DNA of 64,000 nt from an uncultured Bryobacterales bacterium (GTDB taxonomy: Bacteria; Acidobacteriota; Terriglobia; Bryobacterales; UBA6623), in NCBI GenBank assembly GCA_951813605.1, contig OX638379.1:4538062-4602061 (forward strand). The letters run 5' to 3'. The notes under the pieces were generated by a model. That model made no database searches, was not told where the DNA came from, and saw only the letters and a list, made by a program, of their open reading frames with translations. Position 1 is the stretch's first letter. Each line of letters begins with the position of its first letter. A program made the translations under genes and the position numbers. Of the stretch, positions 27,789 to 37,273 are shown in pieces.

Positions 27789-27994
27789 AGCGCGCCATTG
27801 TGCAGTCGAGATCGAATCCAGGATCCAACGTGCCTCGTATCCAGCTAGTCCCCGCCCTTCGCAAGGCCGGACGCCGGGCCGAGGCGAAAGAACGCCTGGA
27901 GCGCTTCCGGGAATTCCTTGCGCAGGACCGGCAGGAGGATCTGACAAGGCCACGGCACCGCTTGATCGCCAGGCCAGGCCAAGATTCGCGCTAG
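27782..27994 (+). pseudogene. TPR-like fragment, possibly the tail of a lost gene
   Basis: A 70-codon frame beginning at a GTG that overlaps the cupin stop. It reads ERAIVQSRSNPGSNVPRIQL then ALRKAGRRAEAKERLERFRE, which fits one and a half TPR units and resembles the C-terminal end of the TPR proteins nearby. No further repeats or signal peptide are present. It could be a relic or a chance frame. Confidence 0.3.
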
Positions 27995-28310
27995 CGACAG
28001 GCGAATCCGAGGATCCGATGAGTCGGGCGCGGCGACCGACCAGGCCGGCACAAGCGCTGCGCTCATGCCTTCCGGGAGCTATCCAGGCATCTCGGCGCAC
28101 CAGTCCCCGCCGCAGGCAGAGATAATGAAGGCGGGGGCCGGCTCCGAAGGAGCGGGCTGAACCCTCCCGAGCCAGTGGCGAGAGCTCGCCTGCAATTGGC
28201 GCCGAACGGAGGTCGGTCCCCGGGGAAGCACCTTCGCCTTGCAAGTGGAGAGCACCGGCAGACTCCTGGCTGCCGATTTCCCTACTCGGCTCCAACGAGG
28301 TATCGGATAT
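27995..28310. other. Intergenic region before the kelch gene
   Basis: About 315 bases between the TPR-like fragment and the kelch gene. I see no gene, promoter of good quality or repeat here. Confidence 0.4.
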
Positions 28311-29369
28311 ATGCGTCGAACACTGCATTGGATCGCTGCGCTGGCGGCAATGTTCCAGCTTCACTGCGGACAGGAGGGGAAACGGCAATCGCCAGAGGCC
28401 GAGGCAGCAAGAGCTTGGTCGACCGTGCCCTCAACGGAGAGTCCCACGGCCCGGCACGAGGCGGCAATGGTGGCTATAGGCGGCAAGGGGTACTTGATGG
28501 GCGGACGGGGAGTCAAGCCCGTGGAAGTGTTTGATCCGGAAACGATGTCCTGGAGACAGCTTGGGGCCACGCCCCTCGAAATGCATCACTTTCAGCCCGT
28601 CCCTTACGGGGAATCGATCTATGTGATGACAGCAATGACCGGAAAGTACCCGAACGAAACGCCGCTCGAAACCGCGTACATCTACGATCCGGCTACCGAT
28701 TCGTGGCGGCAAGGCGCCGAGATTCCTCCGGAGCGTCGAAGAGGGGGTGCGGGAACCGCAGTTTACGAGGGCAAGATCTATCTGGCTTGCGGGATCGTGG
28801 ACGGCCACACGAGCGGCACCGTCGCATGGTTCGACGAATTCGACCCCGCGACCGGGGAATGGCGCGTGCTTCCGGACGCGCCCCGCGTTAGGGATCACTT
28901 CTCCGCGGTCGTTAGCGAGGGTCGGCTCTACCTCGTGGGCGGGCGCGACACGAGCTATCACGAGCCGGGACACTTCACCGCTTTCTTCGGAACGGTCATA
29001 CCGGAAGTGGACGTGTACGACTTCGCGACAGGCGAGTGGACCACGCTACCTGGCAAATTGCCTGTTCCCACAGCCGCTGGCGGGCTTGTCGAATCCGGCG
29101 GCGCGATTTATTACTTCGGTGGCGAAACCGCCCAGGACCTTGCGCATTCCGAGACGCAACAGCTAGATCCCGAGACCGGCGAATGGTCTCTGATCGCCCC
29201 CCTCCAGCGAGGACGCCACGGCGGTGGAGCCGCGGTGCTCGACGGCAGAATCTACGTCGCCGCCGGAAGCGGAGGTCGCGGAGGCGGTCCCGAACTTTCC
29301 TCCACCGAAGTATTCACTCCTCAGCCGAGATTTTTTCAGCCGACTGCGTCTAGAATCGTTACGCAGTAG
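28311..29369 (+). CDS. Exported kelch-repeat beta-propeller protein
   Basis: About 352 residues from the ATG at 28311, where a hydrophobic leader begins (TLHWIAALAAMFQLHCG); an upstream TTG at 28239 would add an unlikely extension. The chain is a run of kelch repeats, each with a G-G doublet and a W about six residues after the Y-D segment: AMVAIGGKGYLMGGRG, GGAGTAVYEGKIYLACG, FSAVVSEGRLYLVGGRD and GGGAAVLDGRIYVAAGSGG. Six blades can be counted, forming one propeller. The cysteine in QLHC makes a weak lipobox. A ligand or glycan-binding role is possible; galactose-oxidase-type catalytic residues are not evident. Confidence 0.82.
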   Translation: MRRTLHWIAALAAMFQLHCGQEGKRQSPEAEAARAWSTVPSTESPTARHEAAMVAIGGKGYLMGGRGVKPVEVFDPETMSWRQLGATPLEMHHFQPVPYGESIYVMTAMTGKYPNETPLETAYIYDPATDSWRQGAEIPPERRRGGAGTAVYEGKIYLACGIVDGHTSGTVAWFDEFDPATGEWRVLPDAPRVRDHFSAVVSEGRLYLVGGRDTSYHEPGHFTAFFGTVIPEVDVYDFATGEWTTLPGKLPVPTAAGGLVESGGAIYYFGGETAQDLAHSETQQLDPETGEWSLIAPLQRGRHGGGAAVLDGRIYVAAGSGGRGGGPELSSTEVFTPQPRFFQPTASRIVTQ

Positions 29370-29467
29370 GCTCGACGCTTTGGCATGCGGTAGCCCGCCC
29401 TACGCGGACGGGCAGATCATGTCGGACGGGGACGAGGTCTCGGGCGCGCCTGCGGAAAGGCGGAAGG

Positions 29468-30526
29468 ATGAACACAGGCATTGCCAGGGGGATGCTGGTA
29501 CTCCTTGCTCTCGGGCCCGCGGCTGACGCCGAGCAGAATGCGCCGAATCCATACGGAGAAGGGCGGCAGTGGGGCGAGCTTCCCGCAGGTCGTTCTTGGG
29601 GGTCCACAAGCGCGATCTTCCCCCACCGGGACGCAACCGGCCAGCTCACCGGGAAGATGTGGGTCGCCGAGCGCTGCGCCGGCAGCAACTGCCGGGAAAG
29701 CAATCTGGACCCGATCTTGCTATTCCACACCGATGGCCACTTAATCCGCAGCTTCGGGTCCGACCGGTTCATTTGGCCCCACGGGATCCATGTCGATCAG
29801 CAAGGCAACGTGTGGGTCGCGGATGCGGTGCATTCGTATTGCGAGGCCGGCCGGGAAGGCGGCAAGGGTCATCAGGTGCATAAGTTCAGCCCTACCGGCC
29901 AGCTCCTGATGACCTTGGGGACAGCGGGCGTGCCCGGGGAGAGCGAAAGTACATTCCGCTGCCCGTCAGATGTTGCCGTCTCGCGGGAAGGATTCATTTT
30001 CGTAGGCGATGGCCACAATCATGGCCACGGCGGGAACAACCGGATCGTCAAGTTTGCCCAAGACGGCACGTTCATCGCCGCTTGGGGCACTCCGGGCTCG
30101 GGTCCTGGCGAGTTTCGGGGGATCCACGCCCTCGCGATGGACTCCCAGGACCGGCTGTTCGTGGGCGACCGGGCCAACCAGCGGATCCAGATCCTAGACA
30201 CCCAGGGAAACCATTTGGAGACTTGGAGGCAGTTTGGGTCGCCGAGCGGGGTCTACATTGACGAGAACGACAAGATCTACGTCGCCGACTCGGATTCCGG
30301 CTTCGATCCCCAAGAGACCGGGCAGCCTCGCAATCCGGGCTTTGCAAGGGGAATCTACATCGGCGACGCGCGAACCGGGCGGGTCGAGGCGTTCATCCCC
30401 GACCCCAAGCCGGATCTAACCAAGGTCACAAGCGGCGCGGAAGGCGTGGCGGCCGTCGGGACTTCGGTCTTGGGCGCCCAAGTAGGCGGCTCGCGAGGCG
30501 TCTTGAGGTACGAGAAGAAACCGTAG
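29468..30526 (+). CDS. Exported NHL-repeat protein (peptidylglycine alpha-amidating lyase-like propeller)
   Basis: 352 residues. Short signal peptide (GMLVLLALGPAADAEQ), then six NHL-type repeats: WPHGIHVDQQGNVWVADAV, HQVHKFSPTGQLLMTLG, CPSDVAVSREGFIFVGDGH, NRIVKFAQDGTFIAAWG, FRGIHALAMDSQDRLFVGDR and GVYIDENDKIYVADSD. The order and the GHNHGHGGNNRIVKF segment resemble the propeller of peptidyl-alpha-hydroxyglycine alpha-amidating lyases, which uses histidines and a metal, and many acidobacterial proteins are annotated this way. Actual lyase activity is unproven. It lies about 100 bases after the kelch gene on the same strand and converges with module C. Confidence 0.82.
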   Translation: MNTGIARGMLVLLALGPAADAEQNAPNPYGEGRQWGELPAGRSWGSTSAIFPHRDATGQLTGKMWVAERCAGSNCRESNLDPILLFHTDGHLIRSFGSDRFIWPHGIHVDQQGNVWVADAVHSYCEAGREGGKGHQVHKFSPTGQLLMTLGTAGVPGESESTFRCPSDVAVSREGFIFVGDGHNHGHGGNNRIVKFAQDGTFIAAWGTPGSGPGEFRGIHALAMDSQDRLFVGDRANQRIQILDTQGNHLETWRQFGSPSGVYIDENDKIYVADSDSGFDPQETGQPRNPGFARGIYIGDARTGRVEAFIPDPKPDLTKVTSGAEGVAAVGTSVLGAQVGGSRGVLRYEKKP

Positions 30527-30593
30527 GAATGAGCGGCCCGCAACGGCGGCTCCGAAAGCCTTGCAGCGAGCCGCCCCGAAGATCCCGACCCGT

Positions 30594-32078
30594 CTACGAG
30601 TTCAGTATCTCGGTGACGACTCGAGCGGGGAATTCGTCGGTGAGTCGTTCGTTGCGGCCATCGTGCGAATAGACCAGGTCGCGGTGGTTCATTCCGAGCT
30701 GATGCAGAATCGTCGCGTGCAGGTCATGCACGCTGACACGGTTCTCGACGGCCTTGTAGCCGATTTCGTCTGTGGCGCCGTGGACCGTGCCGCCCTTGAC
30801 GCCCGCCCCGGCCAGCCAGACAGTGAACCCAGTCGGGCCGTGATCACGGCCCGCGACGCCGGACTCGCGGCTTTGCGCTAGCGGAAGGCGCCCAAACTCC
30901 CCTCCCCAGACCAAGAGGGTTTGGTCAAAGAGCCCGGTGCGCTTGAGGTCTTGAATGAGCGCGGCAATTGGCTGGTCAGTCTTGCCACAGGCGTAGCGGA
31001 GCGACTCGTCGAGGTCGGCGTGGTTGTCCCAGATTTGGCCCTCGATGTAAATCTGCACCAGCCGGACGCCCCGTTCGACCAGCCGCCGTGCTGTCAGGCA
31101 GCGCTTGCCGTAGGAGGCAGTCTGCTCGCTGTTCAGACCGTACATGGCCCGTGTCGCTTCGGATTCCTGCGTGACGTCGAGGGCATCGCTCGCACTCAAC
31201 TGCATGCGCGCCGCGAGCTCGTAGTTCATCAGGCGGGCCTCGAGTTCGGGTCGGCCGAACCGGGCGGCACGGTGCCTGCGATCCATGCGCGCCAGCAAGG
31301 AGCGAGCTAGGTCCAGTACCGGCGCAGGATACTCCTCGTCGGGATTCAAGTTCAACAGGGGCGAGCCCTCGGAGCGCACCCGAGTCCCTTGGTAAACCGG
31401 AGGCAGCCATCCCGCCTGCCAGTTCTGGATGTGATTGACCGGCAGGCCCTTGGGATCGTCAAGCACTACGTAGGCGGGAAGATCCTGGTTCTCCGATCCC
31501 AGGCCGTAGACGATCCACGATCCAATGGTCGGGCGGTTGGAAAACTGCCGGCCTCCCTGCATGATGAAGATCGCCGGTTCATGGTTGAAATGGGTGGTGA
31601 ACATCGAGCGGATGAACGCGATGTCATCGACGTGACCGGAAAGATGCGGAAGGATCTCGGAAATCTCCACGCCCGACTGCCCGTGCTTGGCGAAGCGGTA
31701 AGGAGACGGCATGAAGCCGCCGGCCTCGTTGATGAACTCGATATCGTTCGCGAGGTCGCGTCCCGGCGGCTGCCCCTCGTATTTGGCGAGAGCCGGCTTG
31801 GGATCGAATAGATCGACTTGACTCGGTCCGCCGTTCATGAAGAACTGGATGACGGACTTGGCCTTGGGCTCGAAGTGCGAGCGACGTGCCCGCAGGTCGT
31901 AGGCTCTCGGGCCGCCGGTCGCCCCGGCCGCGGCCGGAGGAGCCAGCAAATCGCGGCCGAGCAAGGACGCCAGCGCGGCACCGTGCAGTCCGTCGCCGAC
32001 GCGCGAAAAGAAATCGCGCCGCGTGGGTCGTGCGGCCAGGCGGGCCAAGCCGGATCGACATTCGTTCTTCGATTGCAT
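30594..32078 (-). CDS. DUF1501 protein with Tat signal, module C
   Basis: About 494 residues from the ATG at 32078, which follows GAGGTGAG; a TTG at 32102 is possible but weaker. Twin-arginine type signal (TRRDFFSRVGDGLHGAALAS), then a DUF1501 domain: SVIQFFMNGGPSQVDLFDPK, FTTHFNHEPAIFIMQGGRQF, LVWGGEFGRLPLAQ and GRDHGPTGFTVWLAGAGVKG. It lies directly downstream of its PSD1 partner, in the same order as module A. The C terminus reads HDGRNERLTDEFPARVV, a common DUF1501 ending. Function unknown; metal-dependent hydrolase-like fold by family. Confidence 0.9.
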   Translation of the reverse strand: MQSKNECRSGLARLAARPTRRDFFSRVGDGLHGAALASLLGRDLLAPPAAAGATGGPRAYDLRARRSHFEPKAKSVIQFFMNGGPSQVDLFDPKPALAKYEGQPPGRDLANDIEFINEAGGFMPSPYRFAKHGQSGVEISEILPHLSGHVDDIAFIRSMFTTHFNHEPAIFIMQGGRQFSNRPTIGSWIVYGLGSENQDLPAYVVLDDPKGLPVNHIQNWQAGWLPPVYQGTRVRSEGSPLLNLNPDEEYPAPVLDLARSLLARMDRRHRAARFGRPELEARLMNYELAARMQLSASDALDVTQESEATRAMYGLNSEQTASYGKRCLTARRLVERGVRLVQIYIEGQIWDNHADLDESLRYACGKTDQPIAALIQDLKRTGLFDQTLLVWGGEFGRLPLAQSRESGVAGRDHGPTGFTVWLAGAGVKGGTVHGATDEIGYKAVENRVSVHDLHATILHQLGMNHRDLVYSHDGRNERLTDEFPARVVTEILNS

Positions 32079-32094
32079 GCTCGCTTTTCTCACC

Positions 32095-35000
32095 TCAGTC
32101 AACGTAGAGGAACTCGGCGGAATTGAGCAACGTGTGGCAGAGCGTTGCCAACGCCAGCCAGCGGGCCTTCGTCGCCCTGGGTTCCATGGGAACCGGATCG
32201 TCGAGGCTGCGCCGCCAAGCCTTCGCCATTTCGCCTAGGGTGGATGCCGCGTCCGCCCGTTCGTCGACGGACGGAAAACGGCCCAGAGCCGTCAAGTAGG
32301 CACGCTTGACCTGGGCCGCCGGATCTTCGCCGACCTCGTCGATAATGCGGCCTGCCATATAGCGTGAACTCGTGCGCAGAATATCGCTATTCATCATCTC
32401 GAGCGCTTGGGACGCCACTGTGGACTTCGTCCTTCGGAGGCAATTCGGCTTGAGTTGGGGCGCATCGAAAGCCTCGAGCATTGTCACGGGTTTCGAGCGT
32501 CGTTGCTGGATGTAGATGCTGCGCCGTTGCCCCTTGCTGGAGTCCTTCGCGATGACCTCTCCGTCGGGCTTGACTTCAATCGCGTCAGCCGGGCCGAAAG
32601 GCTTTCCATCGAGCCGCTGTGACACTTTGAGTACGGTGTCGCGAATCGCGTCGGCGTCGAGTCGCCGCAGGGGGAACCGGGAGAGCAGGGAGTTGTCGAA
32701 GTCCGCCTCGAGCTTGGTCTCGTCGAGCATGGAACTCTGACGGTACGCGGTCGAGGTCAGGATCAGTCGATGGAGCGCCTTCAGGCTCCAGCCGCTCTCG
32801 ACGAATTCGACCGCCAGCCAGTCCAGAAGTTCCGGGTGCGTCGGAGGGGAGCCGGTGCGTCCGAAATTGGCCTCGCTCTGGACGATCCCGCGGCCGAAAT
32901 GATGCTGCCAAACTCGATTCACCATCACTCTCGCCGTCAGCGGGTGGTCCGGCTGGACCAACCACCTCGCCAATGCCAGCCGTCGTCCGCTTGACCATTC
33001 GAGCGGTTCGACGGCGTAAGGTTCAAGGCCGGTGCCGAGCACCGACGGCACGCCGGGGGCAACAGGGGGCCCCGGGTTGCGGTGATCACCGCGATACAGG
33101 ACATGCACCGGCGTGGGATCTCCTCCCATGTCGAACAACGCGCGGACCAAGGGCTTGGTGTGCAGCCGGAGCTTCGCCTTGACGAATGAATCGAGCAACG
33201 AGAGTGCCGCCGGCTCCGATGCATCGCTGTCTCCGGCGGAATCGGCCTCTTCGCCGACAGCCGCGGCCAAGTCCTCTTCGAGCGACTTGCTAAGGGCATT
33301 GCGGGCGTCGACGAGCACTTCGTTCGGTACCGAAGGCACCTTCTCGTCGAGAAGTTTCTTGCGCACTGGAGCGGGAAGCGCCTCCAGCTCGCCTGCAAGA
33401 CGCGCGATCTCCTCCTCGATAGGGGTGTTGATCCCCGCGGCCACCTCCACGTCCTTCGCCGGAGCGCCCGGCAACAGGCGCGAGTTCGCCTCGTTCCAAT
33501 TCGCGTCAGGGCCGATATCCGCCTGGTTGGGGGATAGCCAATCGTATGGGTCGTAGGCGCTTCTGAGGATGGCGCTCAAACGGTAGTAGTCACGCTGGGG
33601 AATAGGATCGTACTTGTGATCGTGGCAGCGGGCGCAGCCGACGGTCAATCCCATGACCGTCGATGTCAGGATTTGAAGCTGGTCCGCGACGACAGTGAGC
33701 CTTTCTGCCACAAAGCCCTGGGACACGCTGTAGGTGCCGTCAGGGCCCATTCGCAGGAACCCGGTGGCTACCAGTTTGTCGCTGTCCTCGGGGCCCAGCG
33801 GCAGCTGCTTCTCCTTGTAGTTGAACAATTCGTCCCCGGCGATCTGCTCGACCAGGAATTGGTCGTAGGGCTTGTCGGCGTTGAGAGCTCGAATCACCCA
33901 GTCGCGGTAGCGCCAGGCATGCGGGCGAACCGCGTCGAAGTCCACTTGCCCTTCCGAGTCCGCGTACCCTGCCGCGTCGAGCCAGCGTCTCCCCCAGTGC
34001 TCGCCGTAGCGCGGCGATTCGAGCAGCCGATCAACCAGCCGTTCGTAGCCGCCCGGGCTCTCGTCCGCCATGTAGGCTTCAACTTCTGCAGCTGAGGGAG
34101 GCAGCCCGATCACATCGAAGTACGCCCTGCGCATCAAGGTCAGCCGGTCGGTGTCGGGCGAGAAGCTCAGACCGTTTTCCTCCAGCTTGGCAAGCAGGAA
34201 TGCGTCTATGGGCTGGCGGACGCGATCTTCGCTGTGCACTGCAGGCAGCGTAGCCTTGCGCGACGGCTGGAATGACCAGAAACTGCGATCTTCGTGGCTG
34301 ACCATTGGGTCCGAAGCGGGGTCGACCGCCACCGGACTCTCGTCGTCCCAAGGCGCGCCCGCGCTGATCCAGCGTCGCAACTCCTGTAGCTCCGCCGAGG
34401 TGACCGGGCGATACGATAGCCGCGCTTGATGCTCCTCGGGCGGCATTTCCTCCGCGGTGATGCGCTGGATCATGAAACTTCTGTCGGGATCGCCGGGCAC
34501 GATTGCCGGACCCGACACGCCGCCCTTCAGAGCCGCGGCGCGCGTCCGCAGGTCCAGCCCGCCTTCCTGCCGACGACGCCCGTGACACAGCAGGCACTTG
34601 ACGTTGATCGTGGTGACAAGAATCTTGCGCGGAGACAGCTTTTCGTGCGCGCCGACTGCTGCGAGGACGGCGCTCTCGCCTTCCGACAGCGCGCCGCCCT
34701 CGATCCAGCGCCGAATCAGATCGACCTCGTGGGGCGCCAGCTTCTTGTCGCCCATTGGCATGGCACCGGACGCGGCCTTCTGCAAGAGCAAGCTCTCGCT
34801 GGGCGTTCCCGGTACCAGCGCTGGGCCGGACGTCCCTCCCGCCAGCAAAGCTCCCCGTGATCGCACGTCCAGCTCGGCCTGCGGGGCAGTCTCCCCGTGA
34901 CAGACAACGCAATTCTCTTGCAGGACCGGCGCGATGTCGGATTCAAACCGAGGAGGCGAGGCGTCCTGGGCGGCCAAGTGCGCCGCAGGGATTAACAGCA

Positions 35001-35097
35001 CTTTCGCGCAGGCCGCGAGGCCGAACGCCAGAGCGCCGCCAGGAAAACCCGGGCCGTCCATTAAGGAGCGATTCCAGAAATTCGAAGGCCCTCGCAT
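32095..35097 (-). CDS. PSD1-type protein with two cytochrome c-like motifs + DUF1549 + DUF1553, module C
   Basis: 1000 residues from the ATG at 35097, which has GAGGAA seven bases upstream. Signal segment (LAFGLAACAKVLLIPAAHLA), then two successive planctomycete-type cytochrome c motifs: ENCVVCHGETAPQAELDVRS and NVKCLLCHGRRRQEGGLDLR. DUF1549 follows (DAAGYADSEGQVDFD, GCARCHDHKYDPIPQ) and then DUF1553 (LTARVMVNRVWQHHFGRGIV, CLRRTKSTVASQALEMMNSD). With the CARCH motif in DUF1549 there are three CxxCH sites. Gene order and spacing to the DUF1501 gene match module A, although the sequences differ. It is probably extracytoplasmic and heme-binding; the reaction is unknown. Confidence 0.9.
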   Translation of the reverse strand: MRGPSNFWNRSLMDGPGFPGGALAFGLAACAKVLLIPAAHLAAQDASPPRFESDIAPVLQENCVVCHGETAPQAELDVRSRGALLAGGTSGPALVPGTPSESLLLQKAASGAMPMGDKKLAPHEVDLIRRWIEGGALSEGESAVLAAVGAHEKLSPRKILVTTINVKCLLCHGRRRQEGGLDLRTRAAALKGGVSGPAIVPGDPDRSFMIQRITAEEMPPEEHQARLSYRPVTSAELQELRRWISAGAPWDDESPVAVDPASDPMVSHEDRSFWSFQPSRKATLPAVHSEDRVRQPIDAFLLAKLEENGLSFSPDTDRLTLMRRAYFDVIGLPPSAAEVEAYMADESPGGYERLVDRLLESPRYGEHWGRRWLDAAGYADSEGQVDFDAVRPHAWRYRDWVIRALNADKPYDQFLVEQIAGDELFNYKEKQLPLGPEDSDKLVATGFLRMGPDGTYSVSQGFVAERLTVVADQLQILTSTVMGLTVGCARCHDHKYDPIPQRDYYRLSAILRSAYDPYDWLSPNQADIGPDANWNEANSRLLPGAPAKDVEVAAGINTPIEEEIARLAGELEALPAPVRKKLLDEKVPSVPNEVLVDARNALSKSLEEDLAAAVGEEADSAGDSDASEPAALSLLDSFVKAKLRLHTKPLVRALFDMGGDPTPVHVLYRGDHRNPGPPVAPGVPSVLGTGLEPYAVEPLEWSSGRRLALARWLVQPDHPLTARVMVNRVWQHHFGRGIVQSEANFGRTGSPPTHPELLDWLAVEFVESGWSLKALHRLILTSTAYRQSSMLDETKLEADFDNSLLSRFPLRRLDADAIRDTVLKVSQRLDGKPFGPADAIEVKPDGEVIAKDSSKGQRRSIYIQQRRSKPVTMLEAFDAPQLKPNCLRRTKSTVASQALEMMNSDILRTSSRYMAGRIIDEVGEDPAAQVKRAYLTALGRFPSVDERADAASTLGEMAKAWRRSLDDPVPMEPRATKARWLALATLCHTLLNSAEFLYVD

Positions 35098-35277
35098 CAA
35101 AGCTTCCTCACAACACTAGAACTTGCGAGCCGATTGGTCAAGTCGAATTCAGGCTGGCCGGGCGTTCGCCTACTGGTGCTCCAAGGGCCTTTGCAGTCGG
35201 GACGGGGCGTCCTCCAACTGCAGGAGGCGCCCCCTAGCCCGGCGCAAGGCTACCGGGCCAGCCGATGAACGGGAGGT

Positions 35278-37050
35278 CTAATGCGAAGCGCGCGGGCTTT
35301 CCCCTTCCCGGACGACCAGGAAGCGGTTGGAGGCAACCGCATCGATCTTGTCCACCTGACCGCTCGGCCACTCGATCTCAACACTCGCAACACCATTCCG
35401 GGCCCCCAGGCCGAAGTGCAGCCGCGGGTCGTGGGCCGACTGATAACTGCCTCCTCCTGTCCGTTCGGCGACCTGGACGAATCCCTCGGATGAGACCGTT
35501 ACCCGCGCTCCGATGCCGTCCCGGTTGGTCTTCTGTCCGACCAAGCGCACTTGAAGCCAGTTGTTTCGGTTCCCGCCATCGTTGCGTAACAGCTGCAGCG
35601 CCTGACCATTGTTCGCTACCAGCACGTCCGTGTCGCCATCGTTGTCGTAGTCCGCGAAGGCCGCGGCGCGGCTGACCCTTGGGCGCGCGAGGGCCGGGCC
35701 CAGTCGCGCGCCCACCTCTTCGAACTCCCCTCCGATGTTGCGAAAGACCAGCTTCCTCTCCTGGTAACGGGTCCCCTCGTGAAACAGCTCGATATTGTCC
35801 AGAACGTGCCCGTTCGCGACGAACAGGTCTCGCCAGCCGTCGTTGTCGTAGTCGAAGAACCGGGTGCCGAACCCGCTGACGTCGAAGGTCTTGTATCCAA
35901 TACCGTCCTCGAACGTAGCGTCTAGGAACGTGCCGTCGCCGGCGTTGCGGTACAACCGGTCGAATTCGAAGTCCAGATGCGTCATGTAGAGATCCGGCCA
36001 GCCGTCGCCATCGTAGTCCGCCGCGTCGACACCCATTCCCGCTTCCGCTTCCCCGTTCTCGCCGAGCGCAACGCCGGCGATAAACGCGATTTCCTCGAAC
36101 GCGCCGCCGTCGATGTTCCGAAACAGGAAGTTGGGCATCGAGTCGTTGGCGATGAATACGTCCATCCAGCCGTCGCGGTCATAATCGAAGCACACGACGC
36201 CAAGTCCGTTGCTCGGTCGGTCGCCAAGTCCAACGCTCGCGGTCACATCCTCGAACCTGCCGTCCTGGAGGTTGCGGAAAAGCGTGGGGGTCTGCCCGCT
36301 GTACTTGTTGGGATGACAGTACGAGCGGTAGCCGGGGCGCCGCTCGCCGCAGTGCAGATTCCGGTCGGGTGACCACTCGAGATAGTTGGCGACCACGAGA
36401 TCCAGCCAGCCGTCGTTGTCGTAGTCGAACCAGGCTGCGCTGGACCCCCATTTGCCCGGGTTGGCAACGTCCGCGGACTGCGTCACGTCTCGGAAAGCGC
36501 CCTCCCCGTCATTCTGGTAGAGCGCGATGCGACCGTAGCCAGTCACGGCCAGATCTGGATCGGCGTCGTTGTCGTAATCCCCCACAGCGACCCCCATTCC
36601 GAAGAGACCTTCCGCCCCGACACGGGCTGTCGCCGTGACGTCCGCGAAGGTGCCGTCGCCCAAGTTGCGGTACAGGGCGCCACGAAGAGGTCCCGCGGGT
36701 GCAAAGGCCTCGGTCCCGGAACTGTTCGCGACATAGAAGTCGAGCAGCCCGTCGCTGTCGTAATCCAGCCAGGCGGCAGCGCCGCCCATCGTTTCGATCA
36801 AGTACTTTTCGGCGGTGGCAGCGTTCTCGTGGACGAAGGAGATACCGGACTGGATCGTGACGTCGACGAACTCGACTTCGTGGGCTGACACCTGGCCCTG
36901 TCCGCTCGCCGAAATTGGCCCGCACGGAAAAACGGACCCCAGACAAACCAGACCTGCCAGGGCGAAGCCGAATCCCCTGGGTTCGCTTCGCGGCCACGGC
37001 GCCCCGCGTGCCGCCTCGCCCGCCCGCCGCGTGGTCCCCCTGTTCGTCAT
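35278..37050 (-). CDS. CRTAC1-type exported protein: FG-GAP/VCBS repeats + ASPIC/UnbV domain
   Basis: About 590 residues from the ATG at 37050; an ATG at 37128 is upstream but precedes a poor leader. A hydrophobic segment (FGFALAGLVCLGSVFPCG) serves as signal. Seven calcium-binding FG-GAP/VCBS units follow, each with a D-Y-D-x-D-x-x-x-D loop: DYDSDGLLDFYVAN, DYDNDGWLDLVVANY, DYDGDGWPDLYMTH and DYDNDGWRDLFVANG among them. The ASPIC/UnbV domain closes the protein (NWLQVRLVGQKTNRDGIGAR, GGGSYQSAHDPRLHFGLG). It lies downstream of the second receptor in the same direction. Such propellers are thought to bind ligands or calcium at the surface; bacterial function is unproven. Confidence 0.9.
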   Translation of the reverse strand: MTNRGTTRRAGEAARGAPWPRSEPRGFGFALAGLVCLGSVFPCGPISASGQGQVSAHEVEFVDVTIQSGISFVHENAATAEKYLIETMGGAAAWLDYDSDGLLDFYVANSSGTEAFAPAGPLRGALYRNLGDGTFADVTATARVGAEGLFGMGVAVGDYDNDADPDLAVTGYGRIALYQNDGEGAFRDVTQSADVANPGKWGSSAAWFDYDNDGWLDLVVANYLEWSPDRNLHCGERRPGYRSYCHPNKYSGQTPTLFRNLQDGRFEDVTASVGLGDRPSNGLGVVCFDYDRDGWMDVFIANDSMPNFLFRNIDGGAFEEIAFIAGVALGENGEAEAGMGVDAADYDGDGWPDLYMTHLDFEFDRLYRNAGDGTFLDATFEDGIGYKTFDVSGFGTRFFDYDNDGWRDLFVANGHVLDNIELFHEGTRYQERKLVFRNIGGEFEEVGARLGPALARPRVSRAAAFADYDNDGDTDVLVANNGQALQLLRNDGGNRNNWLQVRLVGQKTNRDGIGARVTVSSEGFVQVAERTGGGSYQSAHDPRLHFGLGARNGVASVEIEWPSGQVDKIDAVASNRFLVVREGESPRASH

Positions 37051-37273
37051 CAGCGTCTTCGACGGGCAGCGGTGTCGTGACGCGATGGCTCGATCGCGGT
37101 CAGGGGCTAGTTCACAGCAGCGTTTCATCGCTCCCGGCTTCTTGCGAGCCCGCGCGGATTCTGTGCTGAACCGTAGCCTCCGCTGCGCAACGACTCTAAC
37201 CGCCCCGGCCGGAGGCAGGAATTGGGAGGGCCCCGTATCGCAGCCGGAGCCCTCTCGTGACCTGCGGGAAAGG

